From assembly GCF_002209535.1 (NCBI RefSeq), contig NZ_NJIG01000030.1, forward strand, positions 1 to 32,319: 32,319 nucleotides of DNA. Direction: 5' to 3'. A model generated the notes under the pieces. It ran no database searches and had not been told where the DNA came from. It saw nothing but the letters and a program-made list of their open reading frames with translations. The DNA comes from Achromobacter marplatensis. Lineage in GTDB: Bacteria > Pseudomonadota > Gammaproteobacteria > Burkholderiales > Burkholderiaceae_B. Both the position numbers and the translations under genes were made by a program. Numbering within the stretch: the first letter of the stretch is position 1; each line of letters starts with the position of its first letter. Shown piece after piece: positions 1 through 6,705 of the stretch.

Positions 1-119
1 AGGACAAGCGTAAAGCAGGAAACATCAAGATCAGGAACTAGGTTTTTGAACGCCGGGGTGGGTCAGTTTTACTCCGACGATTCCGACGAAAGTGGGTCAA
101 TTTTCAACCGGCGTTGACA
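1..119 (+). mobile_element. Right end of an IS21-family insertion sequence
   Basis: Positions 3-41 encode the last residues of an IstB-type ATPase: DKRKAG, typical of the IstB C-terminus, then a TAG stop at 39-41. After the stop, a 13-base terminal repeat appears twice with one mismatch (58-70 and 92-104, core GTGGGTCA-TTTT, 34 bp apart). Multiple terminal repeats of this kind are usual for IS21 ends, and the element appears to finish at a TTGACA-like end near 114-119. The rest of the element lies left of the window. The exact border is inferred, since the other end and the target duplication are not visible. Confidence 0.75.
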
Positions 120-123
120 AGAG

Positions 124-222
124 GGAGCCTACGGCGACTGGCTGACCGCGCCGGCCGAGGCCAGCCGCGATTTCCTTGTGCCCTTCCCTGCAGACAGACT
201 TGTTGCCACACCTCAACCATGA
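124..222 (+). pseudogene. 3' fragment of a SOS-response-associated peptidase (SRAP/YedK-type) gene
   Basis: An open frame from 124 to the TGA at 220-222 encodes about 32 residues starting GAYGDWLTAP and containing VPFPADRL. This matches the usual C-terminal end of SRAP-family proteins (YedK/HMCES), which crosslink to abasic sites in single-stranded DNA. Only the tail is present; the frame runs into the IS21 end at about position 120, so the gene is cut off by the insertion. The catalytic N-terminus (Met-Cys start) is not in the window, and this copy should be non-functional unless the missing part lies intact beyond the element. The assignment rests on a short stretch. Confidence 0.5.
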
Positions 223-318
223 CCTGTCTGCCGAAACATTGTTTCATCTGGTAAGGAGCCTAGGGGTTCCGTGTACGGCAGCGCACACTAAGGTTCCAGA
301 ACTGTCAGGAGAACTGAC

Positions 319-519
319 ATGAAAAAGGAGATCCAAGAGCAAGGAGCCAAGGCCGCCGCGATGGGAGCCGGCTTGTTGGATTGCCCGTTTTACCGCATTG
401 CCCACCTGCCCGCTTACACAAACGAAACGTTGTATGCGTGGCGAAAACGGGTGGAAGCCTGGGAGGCCGGTTGGTACCACTTTCAGGAAAAACGCGGGGC
501 GAAAGCCACGTCGCGCTAA
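319..519 (+). CDS. CrpP-like / ribosome-modulation-factor-like small protein
   Basis: A 66-residue basic protein. It has an N-terminal helix rich in Lys, Glu and Ala, a central CPFYRIAHLP motif, and a WRKRVEAWEAGW segment. This G..A...G..CP[YF]...W..GW layout is that of CrpP-related proteins and, more loosely, of ribosome modulation factor. CrpP was described as a plasmid factor affecting fluoroquinolone susceptibility, but most relatives on mobile elements have no proven role; a ribosome-binding role is my inference from the RMF-like pattern. The start is supported by AGGAG at 307-311. That Shine-Dalgarno lies in the loop of a small hairpin (TGTCA 303-307 / TGACA 315-319) touching the start codon. 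A terminator follows directly. Confidence 0.7.
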   Translation: MKKEIQEQGAKAAAMGAGLLDCPFYRIAHLPAYTNETLYAWRKRVEAWEAGWYHFQEKRGAKATSR

Positions 520-523
520 TTAG

Positions 524-551
524 AAAAGGGGTCGGGCTTCCGGCCCTTTTT
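524..551 (+). terminator. Rho-independent terminator after the CrpP-like gene
   Basis: AAAAGGGG-TCGG pairs with CCGG-CCCTTTT around a CTTC loop, with one bulge and a run of five T at 547-551. It lies five bases after the stop codon of the CrpP-like gene and separates it from the LexA-controlled gene downstream. Confidence 0.75.
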
Positions 552-564
552 GTCGTCCATTACA

Positions 565-580
565 CTGTATATACATACAG
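565..580 (+). promoter_or_regulatory. LexA-binding site (SOS box)
   Basis: CTGTATATACATACAG matches the proteobacterial LexA consensus CTGT-N8-ACAG exactly, with the AT-alternating centre seen in the strongest E. coli boxes. It ends 16 bases before the ATG at 597, so LexA bound here would block the promoter of the following small gene. No convincing -35/-10 pair could be fixed. Confidence 0.85.
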
Positions 581-596
581 TATTTGGCAGCAGATC

Positions 597-905
597 ATGC
601 TATGCACCGTCTCCCGCACCCACCATCTCGGCCAAAAGCGTCACGACCGCGACCCGGGCCCGACCATCACCGGCACCGTCCGCATGTATTCCGTCATGCG
701 CGACGACATGAAGCGGTCCATCCGTGTCATGACAATGGACGGCCTGATGAAATTCGGCGCCACAGACAAGGGAGCCATTCCGGACCTGCTAGAGCCTGAG
801 CTACTGACCTTCTCGTCCGACCGCGGCATGATGGTCTGCGGCTTTGAAGAGATCGACGGCCGGCGCTACTACCAGGGATGGTGGATGCAGTGGGTCAGGC
901 AATGA
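597..905 (+). CDS. Small SOS-controlled phage protein of unknown function
   Basis: An open frame of 102 residues from ATG 597; an in-frame ATG at 684 would give a 73-residue form that includes the best conserved-looking part. The C-terminal half has the pattern LLTFSSDRGMMVCGFEE then YYQGWWMQW. This resembles a family of short phage and prophage proteins that end in a Gly-Phe-Glu segment and a Tyr-Gln-x-Trp-Trp motif; no function is known. No strong ribosome binding site precedes either start, so the start is uncertain. The LexA box at 565-580 implies induction on DNA damage, alongside or before prophage induction. It lies downstream of a SRAP remnant, which fits a small DNA-damage-responsive cluster. 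It converges on the epimerase gene. Confidence 0.6.
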   Translation: MLCTVSRTHHLGQKRHDRDPGPTITGTVRMYSVMRDDMKRSIRVMTMDGLMKFGATDKGAIPDLLEPELLTFSSDRGMMVCGFEEIDGRRYYQGWWMQWVRQ

Positions 906-926
906 AACCTGCGCAGGGGGTGCTGG

Positions 927-2666
927 CTACCGGATCACCGCGCTGCCCGGTGCGGGCAGAGGATTGCCACTGATGCGCGAGTCACTCCACGCAGGGGTAG
1001 TAGGCTTTCGCCATTCGAGTACCGATTCGGGTGACAAGGACACTTCTCGTATCGACGTCATACCTTCATCGAACGAAACACGCACGTACGAATTTGCTAA
1101 TCCACCAACTTCCCCTCCCGCCGCGGGGACGCTGCCGATTTTCTTCCAATTTACAAGATCGTCGCTACTCTCAACTCGGAAACTTCCTGTCGCCCCATAG
1201 CCACCTGCAGCGTACAGCATCGTCATATCTTTATCGCGGGGCAGTAGTATCCACCCAGCGCAATACGTGGACATCTGATGCGGACCAGAATTCAATGCGT
1301 CATTCAAGTTGTACTGCGCGGGGTCATGCATTCCGCGGATCCTGAAATTGCAATCGTTGGCAATGGCCGAGTATCGAGGGAATGTTCGCAGGACCATTAG
1401 TGACCTGATGGCCAGGATGTCCTTATCAGCCGTATCCTTAAACGAGACCAGGACCTCATCAGCCGCGATAGGCGCGTCAAAGAGGACATCCAGATGAATG
1501 GCCTCATTTCCCTGAACGAGCTTTTGACTAACCGGCTTTCCTCCAAGGCGAGCTTCGACCGAAAAATTGATTGGGCGCTCTTGCACTATGTTGGTGTCGA
1601 TAGCGACGCCCGAAATTTTTTCAATCCCGCTCAACTTGATTGAGACATCAGCAGGGAATTGAGACGCCGACCAGTAGTGGTCACCGTACAAACCACGCAT
1701 CGACGCCGGTCCGTGGTTGGTAGGATCAATGGAGGAAGATGCGCTGTACTTATCATCGTTCATGTCATAAGCATGAAATCGCATTGCCCACTTCAAAAAT
1801 TCGGGGTCGCCAAAATTCTCATACATCCAAACGAGTTGCGACACGTGAAGGGCGTTGTACTCAACACGAGGTGCGATGGGCCTCGCATTGCTCGGCATTT
1901 TCAGCGAATAGTAGGACGAGAATCCGGCGTCGAATTTCGGGATGTCGCGCTTCACCGCAGCGACCCCACGTTTGACGACACTCATCCATTTTTCATCTTT
2001 CGTGATGGCGTAGTAGTCGAGAATGCCGGCAAGGCCCGTGATGTGGCCGTTCAAAACCTTGAAGCTGTTGCCCTTGATGTCGGCCATTTCTTCCAGCCAC
2101 GCAACATCGCCCTCATACACCATCACGCCGCCTTCCGTGATGGTGTGTTCGTACGCCCGCATCGCAGCTTCGGCTGCGGCTTTGTATTCACTCCTGCCCG
2201 TCACCGCGTTGGCTCGCAGAAGGACACTCGCCATCCGTGACTGTCCAATACCGGAAATCCATCCCGGGGCCAACTGGAAATTTGGATCGGAAAATGGATA
2301 TTCCCACACCAGCATATCGCCACGTGTCTTGCCCTCGGCAATCATCCAGTCGGCAATATTCAGAAACTGCTCCTTGAGCTTCTCATCGGTGCAGTTTGTA
2401 TCCAAGAAGTCTCGATACAAGCCAAGGGCGTAGTTGGAATTGAAAAACGGGTCGGCCCATTTCCCCAAGCCATTGAAAGCCTTGCCGTAGTCATAAAGCA
2501 CTACGCCATCATCGCGCAGGCTGAAGCCCTTGGTGGTCGCGTAAGTTTCGGCGCTCGACGCGATAGTCCGAGGGGCCGCTCCGATAGCAGGGCAGGTCCC
2601 AGCGATAACGGGCTGCGAACCAACGAAAAAAGCGGCCACCAGAATCTTGCGCAGAACTTGTTTCAT
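927..2666 (-). CDS. Secreted D-glucuronyl C5-epimerase-like protein (cargo gene)
   Basis: A 579-residue protein with a Sec signal peptide (residues 1-22, basic start, hydrophobic core, Ala before the cut). Residues about 75-310 look like the helical D-glucuronyl C5-epimerase C-terminal family. Landmarks are LAPGWISGIGQSR (132-144), SFKVLNGHITGLAGILDYY (201-219) and a Tyr-Asn-Ala-Leu-His segment near 270. Known relatives flip D-glucuronate to L-iduronate in heparosan-type polysaccharides. Residues about 320-560 form a beta-rich region resembling carbohydrate-binding or discoidin-like modules. The gene lies outside the late operon, has its own -10 box, is visibly less GC-rich than its neighbours and has no clear Shine-Dalgarno. 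I infer a lysogenic-conversion gene acting on surface polysaccharide in the periplasm or outside the cell; the substrate is unknown. Confidence 0.65.
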   Translation of the reverse strand: MKQVLRKILVAAFFVGSQPVIAGTCPAIGAAPRTIASSAETYATTKGFSLRDDGVVLYDYGKAFNGLGKWADPFFNSNYALGLYRDFLDTNCTDEKLKEQFLNIADWMIAEGKTRGDMLVWEYPFSDPNFQLAPGWISGIGQSRMASVLLRANAVTGRSEYKAAAEAAMRAYEHTITEGGVMVYEGDVAWLEEMADIKGNSFKVLNGHITGLAGILDYYAITKDEKWMSVVKRGVAAVKRDIPKFDAGFSSYYSLKMPSNARPIAPRVEYNALHVSQLVWMYENFGDPEFLKWAMRFHAYDMNDDKYSASSSIDPTNHGPASMRGLYGDHYWSASQFPADVSIKLSGIEKISGVAIDTNIVQERPINFSVEARLGGKPVSQKLVQGNEAIHLDVLFDAPIAADEVLVSFKDTADKDILAIRSLMVLRTFPRYSAIANDCNFRIRGMHDPAQYNLNDALNSGPHQMSTYCAGWILLPRDKDMTMLYAAGGYGATGSFRVESSDDLVNWKKIGSVPAAGGEVGGLANSYVRVSFDEGMTSIREVSLSPESVLEWRKPTTPAWSDSRISGNPLPAPGSAVIR

Positions 2667-2701
2667 TGTGAAAGAGAAATAAATTAATGGGGACCGGTTC
2701 G

Positions 2702-2707
2702 ATTATA
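2702..2707 (-). promoter_or_regulatory. Promoter -10 box of the epimerase gene
   Basis: The minus strand reads TATAAT exactly, 36 bases before the start codon. A -35 is weak: GCTGAC lies 16 bases upstream and TTGAAA 22 bases upstream. It sits in the 85-base gap between the lysis genes and the cargo gene and suggests expression independent of late transcription, as expected for a moron. Confidence 0.5.
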
Positions 2708-2751
2708 CCCATCGTTACATTACGTCAGCTTTCAACTTGCCTACGTGGTAA

Positions 2752-3279
2752 CTATCTCCTCGCACCAAGAGAGTCATGCAAGCTCTCGCACGTCAATCCC
2801 GCAATGCGGGCGCGATCTGCAATTCCCGCAAGCTCTGTAGCTCGGTTGCTAACCCGGCCGAGCATGTAGGCGAGCAAATCGACGGCAGCGGCTCTTGTCG
2901 GGCTTCCGTCGGCAGCGGTGGGATCGCGGGCGACTGCGGCGCTAGCCAGCGCGTTTGCGCGGGAGCGCAGCCGGTCACGCTCAGTACGAGCGCCAACCGC
3001 GTCAGCAGCTGCGGCAGCGGCTTGTTTAATTGCTTCATCTCGAGCCTTCTCCACTGCAGCGGAACGCCGCCTTTCTTCTTCTCTAACAGCCTCGATGGCA
3101 GTCAGAGTGGCCTGGGAATCCGCCTCCCGCGCCTCAGCATACTCACGCTTGAGATCCGAAATCTCAGCTCCAAACCGCCAGCTCTGAGCCTTCCAGGCTC
3201 CGCTACCAGCGATTAGCGCCCCTACCGCCAGAGCGGCGGCATACCCTCGCCACCCTATCAGCGCTGTTGACACACCCAT
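2752..3279 (-). CDS. Rz: Inner-membrane spanin, Rz-like
   Basis: A 175-residue protein with one N-terminal membrane segment (about residues 11-28) followed by a long charged Ala/Glu/Arg helix (about 35-110) and a periplasmic C-terminal part with a single Cys near the end. This is the usual form of an i-spanin (Rz or DUF2514 type), which joins the outer-membrane spanin to fuse the two membranes in the last step of lysis. It overlaps the end of the lysozyme gene by 22 bases and carries the complete Rz1 gene in another frame. The position behind holin and lysozyme supports the call. Confidence 0.85.
   Translation of the reverse strand: MGVSTALIGWRGYAAALAVGALIAGSGAWKAQSWRFGAEISDLKREYAEAREADSQATLTAIEAVREEERRRSAAVEKARDEAIKQAAAAAADAVGARTERDRLRSRANALASAAVARDPTAADGSPTRAAAVDLLAYMLGRVSNRATELAGIADRARIAGLTCESLHDSLGARR
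2793..3038 (-). CDS. Rz1: Outer-membrane spanin lipoprotein, Rz1-like, nested inside Rz
   Basis: An 81-residue frame wholly inside the Rz gene. It has a basic start, a hydrophobic stretch and the lipobox VTGC with the lipidated Cys at residue 24. The mature part is Pro-rich (SPAIPPLP), as is typical for Rz1 lipoproteins. The nested layout is the classical lambda-type Rz/Rz1 arrangement, so this is a real overlapping gene rather than a chance frame. The C-terminal 25 residues, with two extra Cys, run on beyond the Pro-rich part. Confidence 0.8.
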   Translation of the reverse strand: MKQLNKPLPQLLTRLALVLSVTGCAPAQTRWLAPQSPAIPPLPTEARQEPLPSICSPTCSAGLATELQSLRELQIAPALRD

Positions 3280-3752
3280 GTATTGGCCTCCCTACGCGTC
3301 ACTAGGCCTGGCAGAGTTACCAATACCCCCCCTTGCCTTCCCTTTACCCACCTCTGCAGCTCTGCACAGGCCCCCGCGTAGTCGCCAGCATTGAACTTGC
3401 GCCTCATGGTCGAGTCAGCCAAGTTCCCGGCGCCGAGGTTGTACGTGAAGTCGATCAAAGCCGCGCGCTGCCAGTCATTGAGCGGGACGGTGATCAAGCG
3501 ACGTACGGCACGATCAGCAATGTCCAGGTCAGCGACGCGCCAGGCATCGCATTCCGCGTCGGTGTAGATCCGTTTTGGGTCGACGTCTGAACCGGTATGC
3601 CCATCGCAAACCGTCAGCACGCCGACGGGGTCGATATACGGCTTGCCACGAGCTTTCCCCGGTTCGAAGTGCGACACCAGCACGCCTGCAATGGCGATCG
3701 ATCCGGCGCTGGCGGTTGCAAGCAACTTGCGTTTCAGGCTTTCCGAGATCAT
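3258..3752 (-). CDS. Phage lysozyme, GH24, SAR-type endolysin
   Basis: A 164-residue muramidase of the T4/P21 type that cuts the MurNAc-GlcNAc bond. The weakly hydrophobic N-terminal segment at about 10-27, rich in Ala and Gly, is a signal-arrest-release domain, so the enzyme can be exported by Sec and held in the membrane until the potential collapses. Catalytic residues by pattern are Glu30 (HFEPG), Asp41 (YIDPVG) and Thr47 (LTVCDGHTG). The Glu-to-Asp gap is slightly longer than in T4. A TTG two codons upstream is in frame, but ATG 3750-3752 has GGGGA at a good distance and overlaps the holin stop as ATGA, so I chose it. Confidence 0.85.
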   Translation of the reverse strand: MISESLKRKLLATASAGSIAIAGVLVSHFEPGKARGKPYIDPVGVLTVCDGHTGSDVDPKRIYTDAECDAWRVADLDIADRAVRRLITVPLNDWQRAALIDFTYNLGAGNLADSTMRRKFNAGDYAGACAELQRWVKGRQGGVLVTLPGLVTRREANTWVCQQR

Positions 3753-4036
3753 TTCCAAATCCCCTTCACAGCTGCCACCGCTGCTAGCGTGGCCGCGATC
3801 GCCGTGGCGATGTATCCGATCGGCCGCGCAAGTCGGCCCAGCCCCTGCAAGACCTTGAACCCCCCGGCCAGCGCCGCGAAGGTGTCCACGATGTCCTGTG
3901 TGTTCTGCCGGATCGTCTCAATCGACTCCGTATTGCGCGCAGTGGCTGCCGCGTTTTGGGCCATGTCTTGCTCCATTTGCACCACGCGTGCATGCAAAGA
4001 CTTGATGAATGCATCGGACAGATGTTCGTCAACCAT
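3749..4036 (-). CDS. Putative holin, XhlA-like (coiled coil plus C-terminal membrane segment)
   Basis: A 95-residue protein. Residues about 10-50 form an amphipathic, probably coiled-coil helix rich in Gln, Asn and Thr; residues about 72-92 form one Ala-rich membrane segment; the end is basic. This N-cytoplasmic, C-anchored plan is that of XhlA-type and some phage class III-like holins. The start at 4034-4036 has AGGA at a suitable distance and leaves the upstream terminator outside the gene; a longer frame starting at 4093 would begin inside that terminator. Tight overlap with the lysozyme gene supports a lysis role. A non-holin membrane protein cannot be excluded. Confidence 0.55.
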   Translation of the reverse strand: MVDEHLSDAFIKSLHARVVQMEQDMAQNAAATARNTESIETIRQNTQDIVDTFAALAGGFKVLQGLGRLARPIGYIATAIAATLAAVAAVKGIWK

Positions 4037-4078
4037 GGAATTTCCTAAGAGGCGACAACATCGCGTCCCCTGTAGACG

Positions 4079-4102
4079 AAAAAAAAGCCGCATTAGCGGC
4101 TT
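4079..4102 (-). terminator. Terminator at the end of the tail operon
   Basis: On the minus strand AAGCCGC (4096-4102) pairs with GCGGCTT (4085-4091) around a TAAT loop, followed by a run of eight T (4079-4086). It lies directly after the tail fibre chaperone and before the lysis genes. Lysis expression must come from readthrough, antitermination or its own promoter. Confidence 0.85.
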
Positions 4103-4465
4103 CTACTGTTGCTCGTTAGGCATTTCCGGAAACACGACCTCCCGTGGGAACCCCTCTTGGTCGGTCAGGTCGCGAAGGGCTTGCCGATAGTCGCGGTAGG
4201 ACTTTCTCAACGCCAGGGGCACGTCGCCGGCCTGAGTCCAATCAGTTTGCCGCAGCAGTTCATCTCGGTCCGCACGGACGGACTGTGCCAATTGCTGGTC
4301 AGTCGGTCCCGGTCGCCGCTCCAAGTAAGGGCGGCCATCCTCTGCCGTCGCAATGAAGTAATCCACGATCTGCCCCGCCATAAGCTCAGCCTTGTATTCC
4401 GGCTCAACCGTATAGCCACCAGGGGCTTCGTCGTACCAGCCACCATTTTTCCAAACGAATGTCAT
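4103..4465 (-). CDS. Tail fibre assembly chaperone (Tfa-like)
   Basis: A 120-residue protein from ATG 4463-4465, where GGGAG gives the ribosome binding site and the start lies one base after the fibre stop. The N-terminal part (WKNGGWYDEAPGG) and the C-terminal helical part with DWTQAGDVPLA followed by WRDYRQALRDL-like text (here YRDYRQALRDLTDQ) are hallmarks of the Caudovirales tail fibre assembly family. These bind and help fold or trimerise the distal fibre. It directly follows the fibre gene, as expected for a chaperone-client pair. Confidence 0.85.
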   Translation of the reverse strand: MTFVWKNGGWYDEAPGGYTVEPEYKAELMAGQIVDYFIATAEDGRPYLERRPGPTDQQLAQSVRADRDELLRQTDWTQAGDVPLALRKSYRDYRQALRDLTDQEGFPREVVFPEMPNEQQ

Positions 4466-4466
4466 G

Positions 4467-5255
4467 TCACACTCCCACTGCAATGTAAGCCACGGGGACA
4501 GCAATACCCCCAGCGCCGGCCTCCGATACCAAATTGACCTGAACTCCCGTCAACAAGGTAGCGTCGTTGTCATAGGCCTTATATTGAATTGCCGTCGCGT
4601 TCGACCGCTCCGTCAAAATTACGCGCCGCCACGACGTGTACGCTTGGTTAAATGCAACAGTTGCCACCGATCCCGATCCACTTACGGATGTGATGGAAAT
4701 TGCGCCCCACTGCAATTTCAGCCCGCCCGGCACGTTTTGCCGGCCGTCGGCCCCTAGCGCTTGATTCCCACCCTTGAAGGCGTCGGCCAGCCGTAGGGAA
4801 GTGAGCGCCAGAGTGTTTTCCGTCTGAGCTTGAGCTTGTGCAACGCTGGCGATCCCCGCCGGCAGCGCGATCCAGCCCGCTCCGCCGGTGTCCGGGTTGC
4901 TCGTATTGTTCTCGACGGTGCTCATCCAGTAACCATTGCCGGTTGCCATGACCAGCGTCGCCCCTTTGGGATAGCCCCCCACGGCAGTGGAAAATGCCGC
5001 ATCATAGGAATACCCGGCCCCCGCTTGAGCCCATCGTGTCGCCGCGCTCAGAAAGTTCAGAATGCCGTTGAAATCCTGCCCATATGGCGGCACGCCGCCA
5101 GCGGCCAAGGGGGTCATCGTTAAGGGCGGGAAGCCGTCGGTGAACGAAGCCAACCCCGGCGTGACGCCGATCTGCGAAGCCACTGGAATGGTATTTTTTG
5201 CTCCGCTATTCGCGAACGGGACTGCTGACTTGGTAGGTGCGTTGCTAGCTTGCAT
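4467..5255 (-). CDS. Tail fibre protein with gp53-like C-terminal domain
   Basis: A 262-residue protein. The N-terminal 130 residues contain the SQIGVTPGLASFTDGFPP and GGVPPYGQDFNGIL motifs common to short tail fibres. The C-terminal part has LKLQWGAISI and a repeated beta pattern ending in VAYIAVGV, typical of gp53-like receptor-binding tips. It is short for a main fibre, so it is probably a trimeric tip attached through the preceding DUF2612 protein. It overlaps that gene by 11 bases and is followed by its chaperone. Receptor identity cannot be read from the sequence. Confidence 0.75.
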   Translation of the reverse strand: MQASNAPTKSAVPFANSGAKNTIPVASQIGVTPGLASFTDGFPPLTMTPLAAGGVPPYGQDFNGILNFLSAATRWAQAGAGYSYDAAFSTAVGGYPKGATLVMATGNGYWMSTVENNTSNPDTGGAGWIALPAGIASVAQAQAQTENTLALTSLRLADAFKGGNQALGADGRQNVPGGLKLQWGAISITSVSGSGSVATVAFNQAYTSWRRVILTERSNATAIQYKAYDNDATLLTGVQVNLVSEAGAGGIAVPVAYIAVGV

Positions 5256-6705
5256 AGATAAGCCCCGAAGATGTGAAGAAAACGCCGGAACCGAAGGGCT
5301 GCATCAGCGCTTCGTTGAATCCGAAGGTAGTAGGAACGTCCACTTGAAGGACATTGGCCAAAACGGCGGCGGGCTTTGGGATGGCACCGGACTGAGTCAG
5401 GATGGCAATCTCGTAGGGTTCAAGCGCGAACTCGAACACATAGCGAAACTCCATCTTCCCGGTATCAGACACATAGCAGCGGCCACGGCCCGAGAACAGA
5501 TTCGACAGCAGCCGGTTCAGGCTGGGCGAAGTGCAATCAGAGATGTTGGCGAGCGCCTTCACCAGGATCAGCTTGCGATACGCGTCGTCTGCAAGCCGGT
5601 AAGTCTGGGTTGACTGCACGCCCGTGTAGAACGGCGCCTGATTGAATGGTTGCCAATTCAACGCCTCCCGATAGCCCAGATAAGTCTCGTTGCCTGGAAT
5701 CGTGAGCATGCGCCCTACGCCAACGATCCTGCCCCAGATGTCCAGCCCGAATCCCTGCGCCGTCTCCACGTTCCAGACGTAGTCGTAGAACGCATCAAAA
5801 TCCGTGTCCGGATTGATGTACTCGTCCATGTTGCGGATGAGCTGGCGCAGCGTGGGGCTGTTCGCGTACTGGCTGATAACGTTGCGGTCGGCAAGCGTTG
5901 GCGCATCTTCCCGGTACTCGTAGGTGTAACGGCCAGTCCAGGTCAACGACGCGCCAACGGCTGGAGACTCCCCCATATGGAATACACCATCGGCTGTGGC
6001 CACGTAGTCCGTCACAGTCACAGCGGAAGCGTCCGTCGGAATGTACGGCGTGGGCGCCAACCCGACTTCAACCTGCGCCCCGAACACGCGCATGGTGTTC
6101 CCGATGTCAGCAGAAAACTGCGTCCCGGCATTAGTAGCCAGATAGGCATACACCTGCCCGTCGAGGTCAGCCCCTGTCATTGCAGGCGCAATCGAGCACC
6201 GATGCCATCCGCCTTGAGATGCCTCAATCTTTCCGATCAAAGGGTTGCTAACTGCGCCAGTGGCAAGGTTGAAGGTCACGATGACGCTAGTGTCGAAGCT
6301 CACATACCGCAAGGTGAGCGTACTTGAGTTGCCAGGCGCCACATAAATGCTGAATGCGCTCTGTGTCGTAGGCAGTGTGATCGACTGGAATACCTGGCAA
6401 CTGTTCGCATTTTGAACCGTGATCAGAGTTCCGTTATTCGAGCCGTCCGGAGCGGGATATGACCTATCCCGAGTCATCGTTGCGTTCCCCCAAACCGCAT
6501 TGGAGAAATCGCTGCTGAATCTGAACAAATTCGTGCGCGGCGTCGGATACAGCAGCTGGTTTCCCTGCCAGTCCTGGCGCCATACTCCCGTGGGCGCAAT
6601 GGACTGCACGACCTCCCGCGGTCCGCCGATCTGGAACTGCGTGGTTGCGCCATCCCCCACCCCGAACTGCGCAGGCTCGAAGACGTTGACAATGTTCGTC
6701 GTCAT
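5245..6705 (-). CDS. Tail protein: carbohydrate-binding-like module fused to DUF2612
   Basis: A 486-residue protein from ATG 6703-6705, which overlaps the baseplate J stop as ATGA; the longer upstream frame is only a shadow of that gene. Residues 1-55 are a fibre-type connector. Residues about 56-222 look like a jelly-roll carbohydrate-binding module of the kind attached to tail fibres, with TPRTNLFRFSSDF, GWHRCSIAP and FGAQVEVGLAPTPYIPT. Residues about 274-460 carry DUF2612 (NVISQYANSPTLRQLI, FDAFYDYVWNVETAQGFGLDIWGRIVGVGR), which is usually near the start of a baseplate-fibre linker protein. Here the order is reversed, with the sugar-binding-like part first. It probably joins the baseplate wedge to the fibre and may add a second host-surface contact. 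Confidence 0.7.
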   Translation of the reverse strand: MTTNIVNVFEPAQFGVGDGATTQFQIGGPREVVQSIAPTGVWRQDWQGNQLLYPTPRTNLFRFSSDFSNAVWGNATMTRDRSYPAPDGSNNGTLITVQNANSCQVFQSITLPTTQSAFSIYVAPGNSSTLTLRYVSFDTSVIVTFNLATGAVSNPLIGKIEASQGGWHRCSIAPAMTGADLDGQVYAYLATNAGTQFSADIGNTMRVFGAQVEVGLAPTPYIPTDASAVTVTDYVATADGVFHMGESPAVGASLTWTGRYTYEYREDAPTLADRNVISQYANSPTLRQLIRNMDEYINPDTDFDAFYDYVWNVETAQGFGLDIWGRIVGVGRMLTIPGNETYLGYREALNWQPFNQAPFYTGVQSTQTYRLADDAYRKLILVKALANISDCTSPSLNRLLSNLFSGRGRCYVSDTGKMEFRYVFEFALEPYEIAILTQSGAIPKPAAVLANVLQVDVPTTFGFNEALMQPFGSGVFFTSSGLIYAS

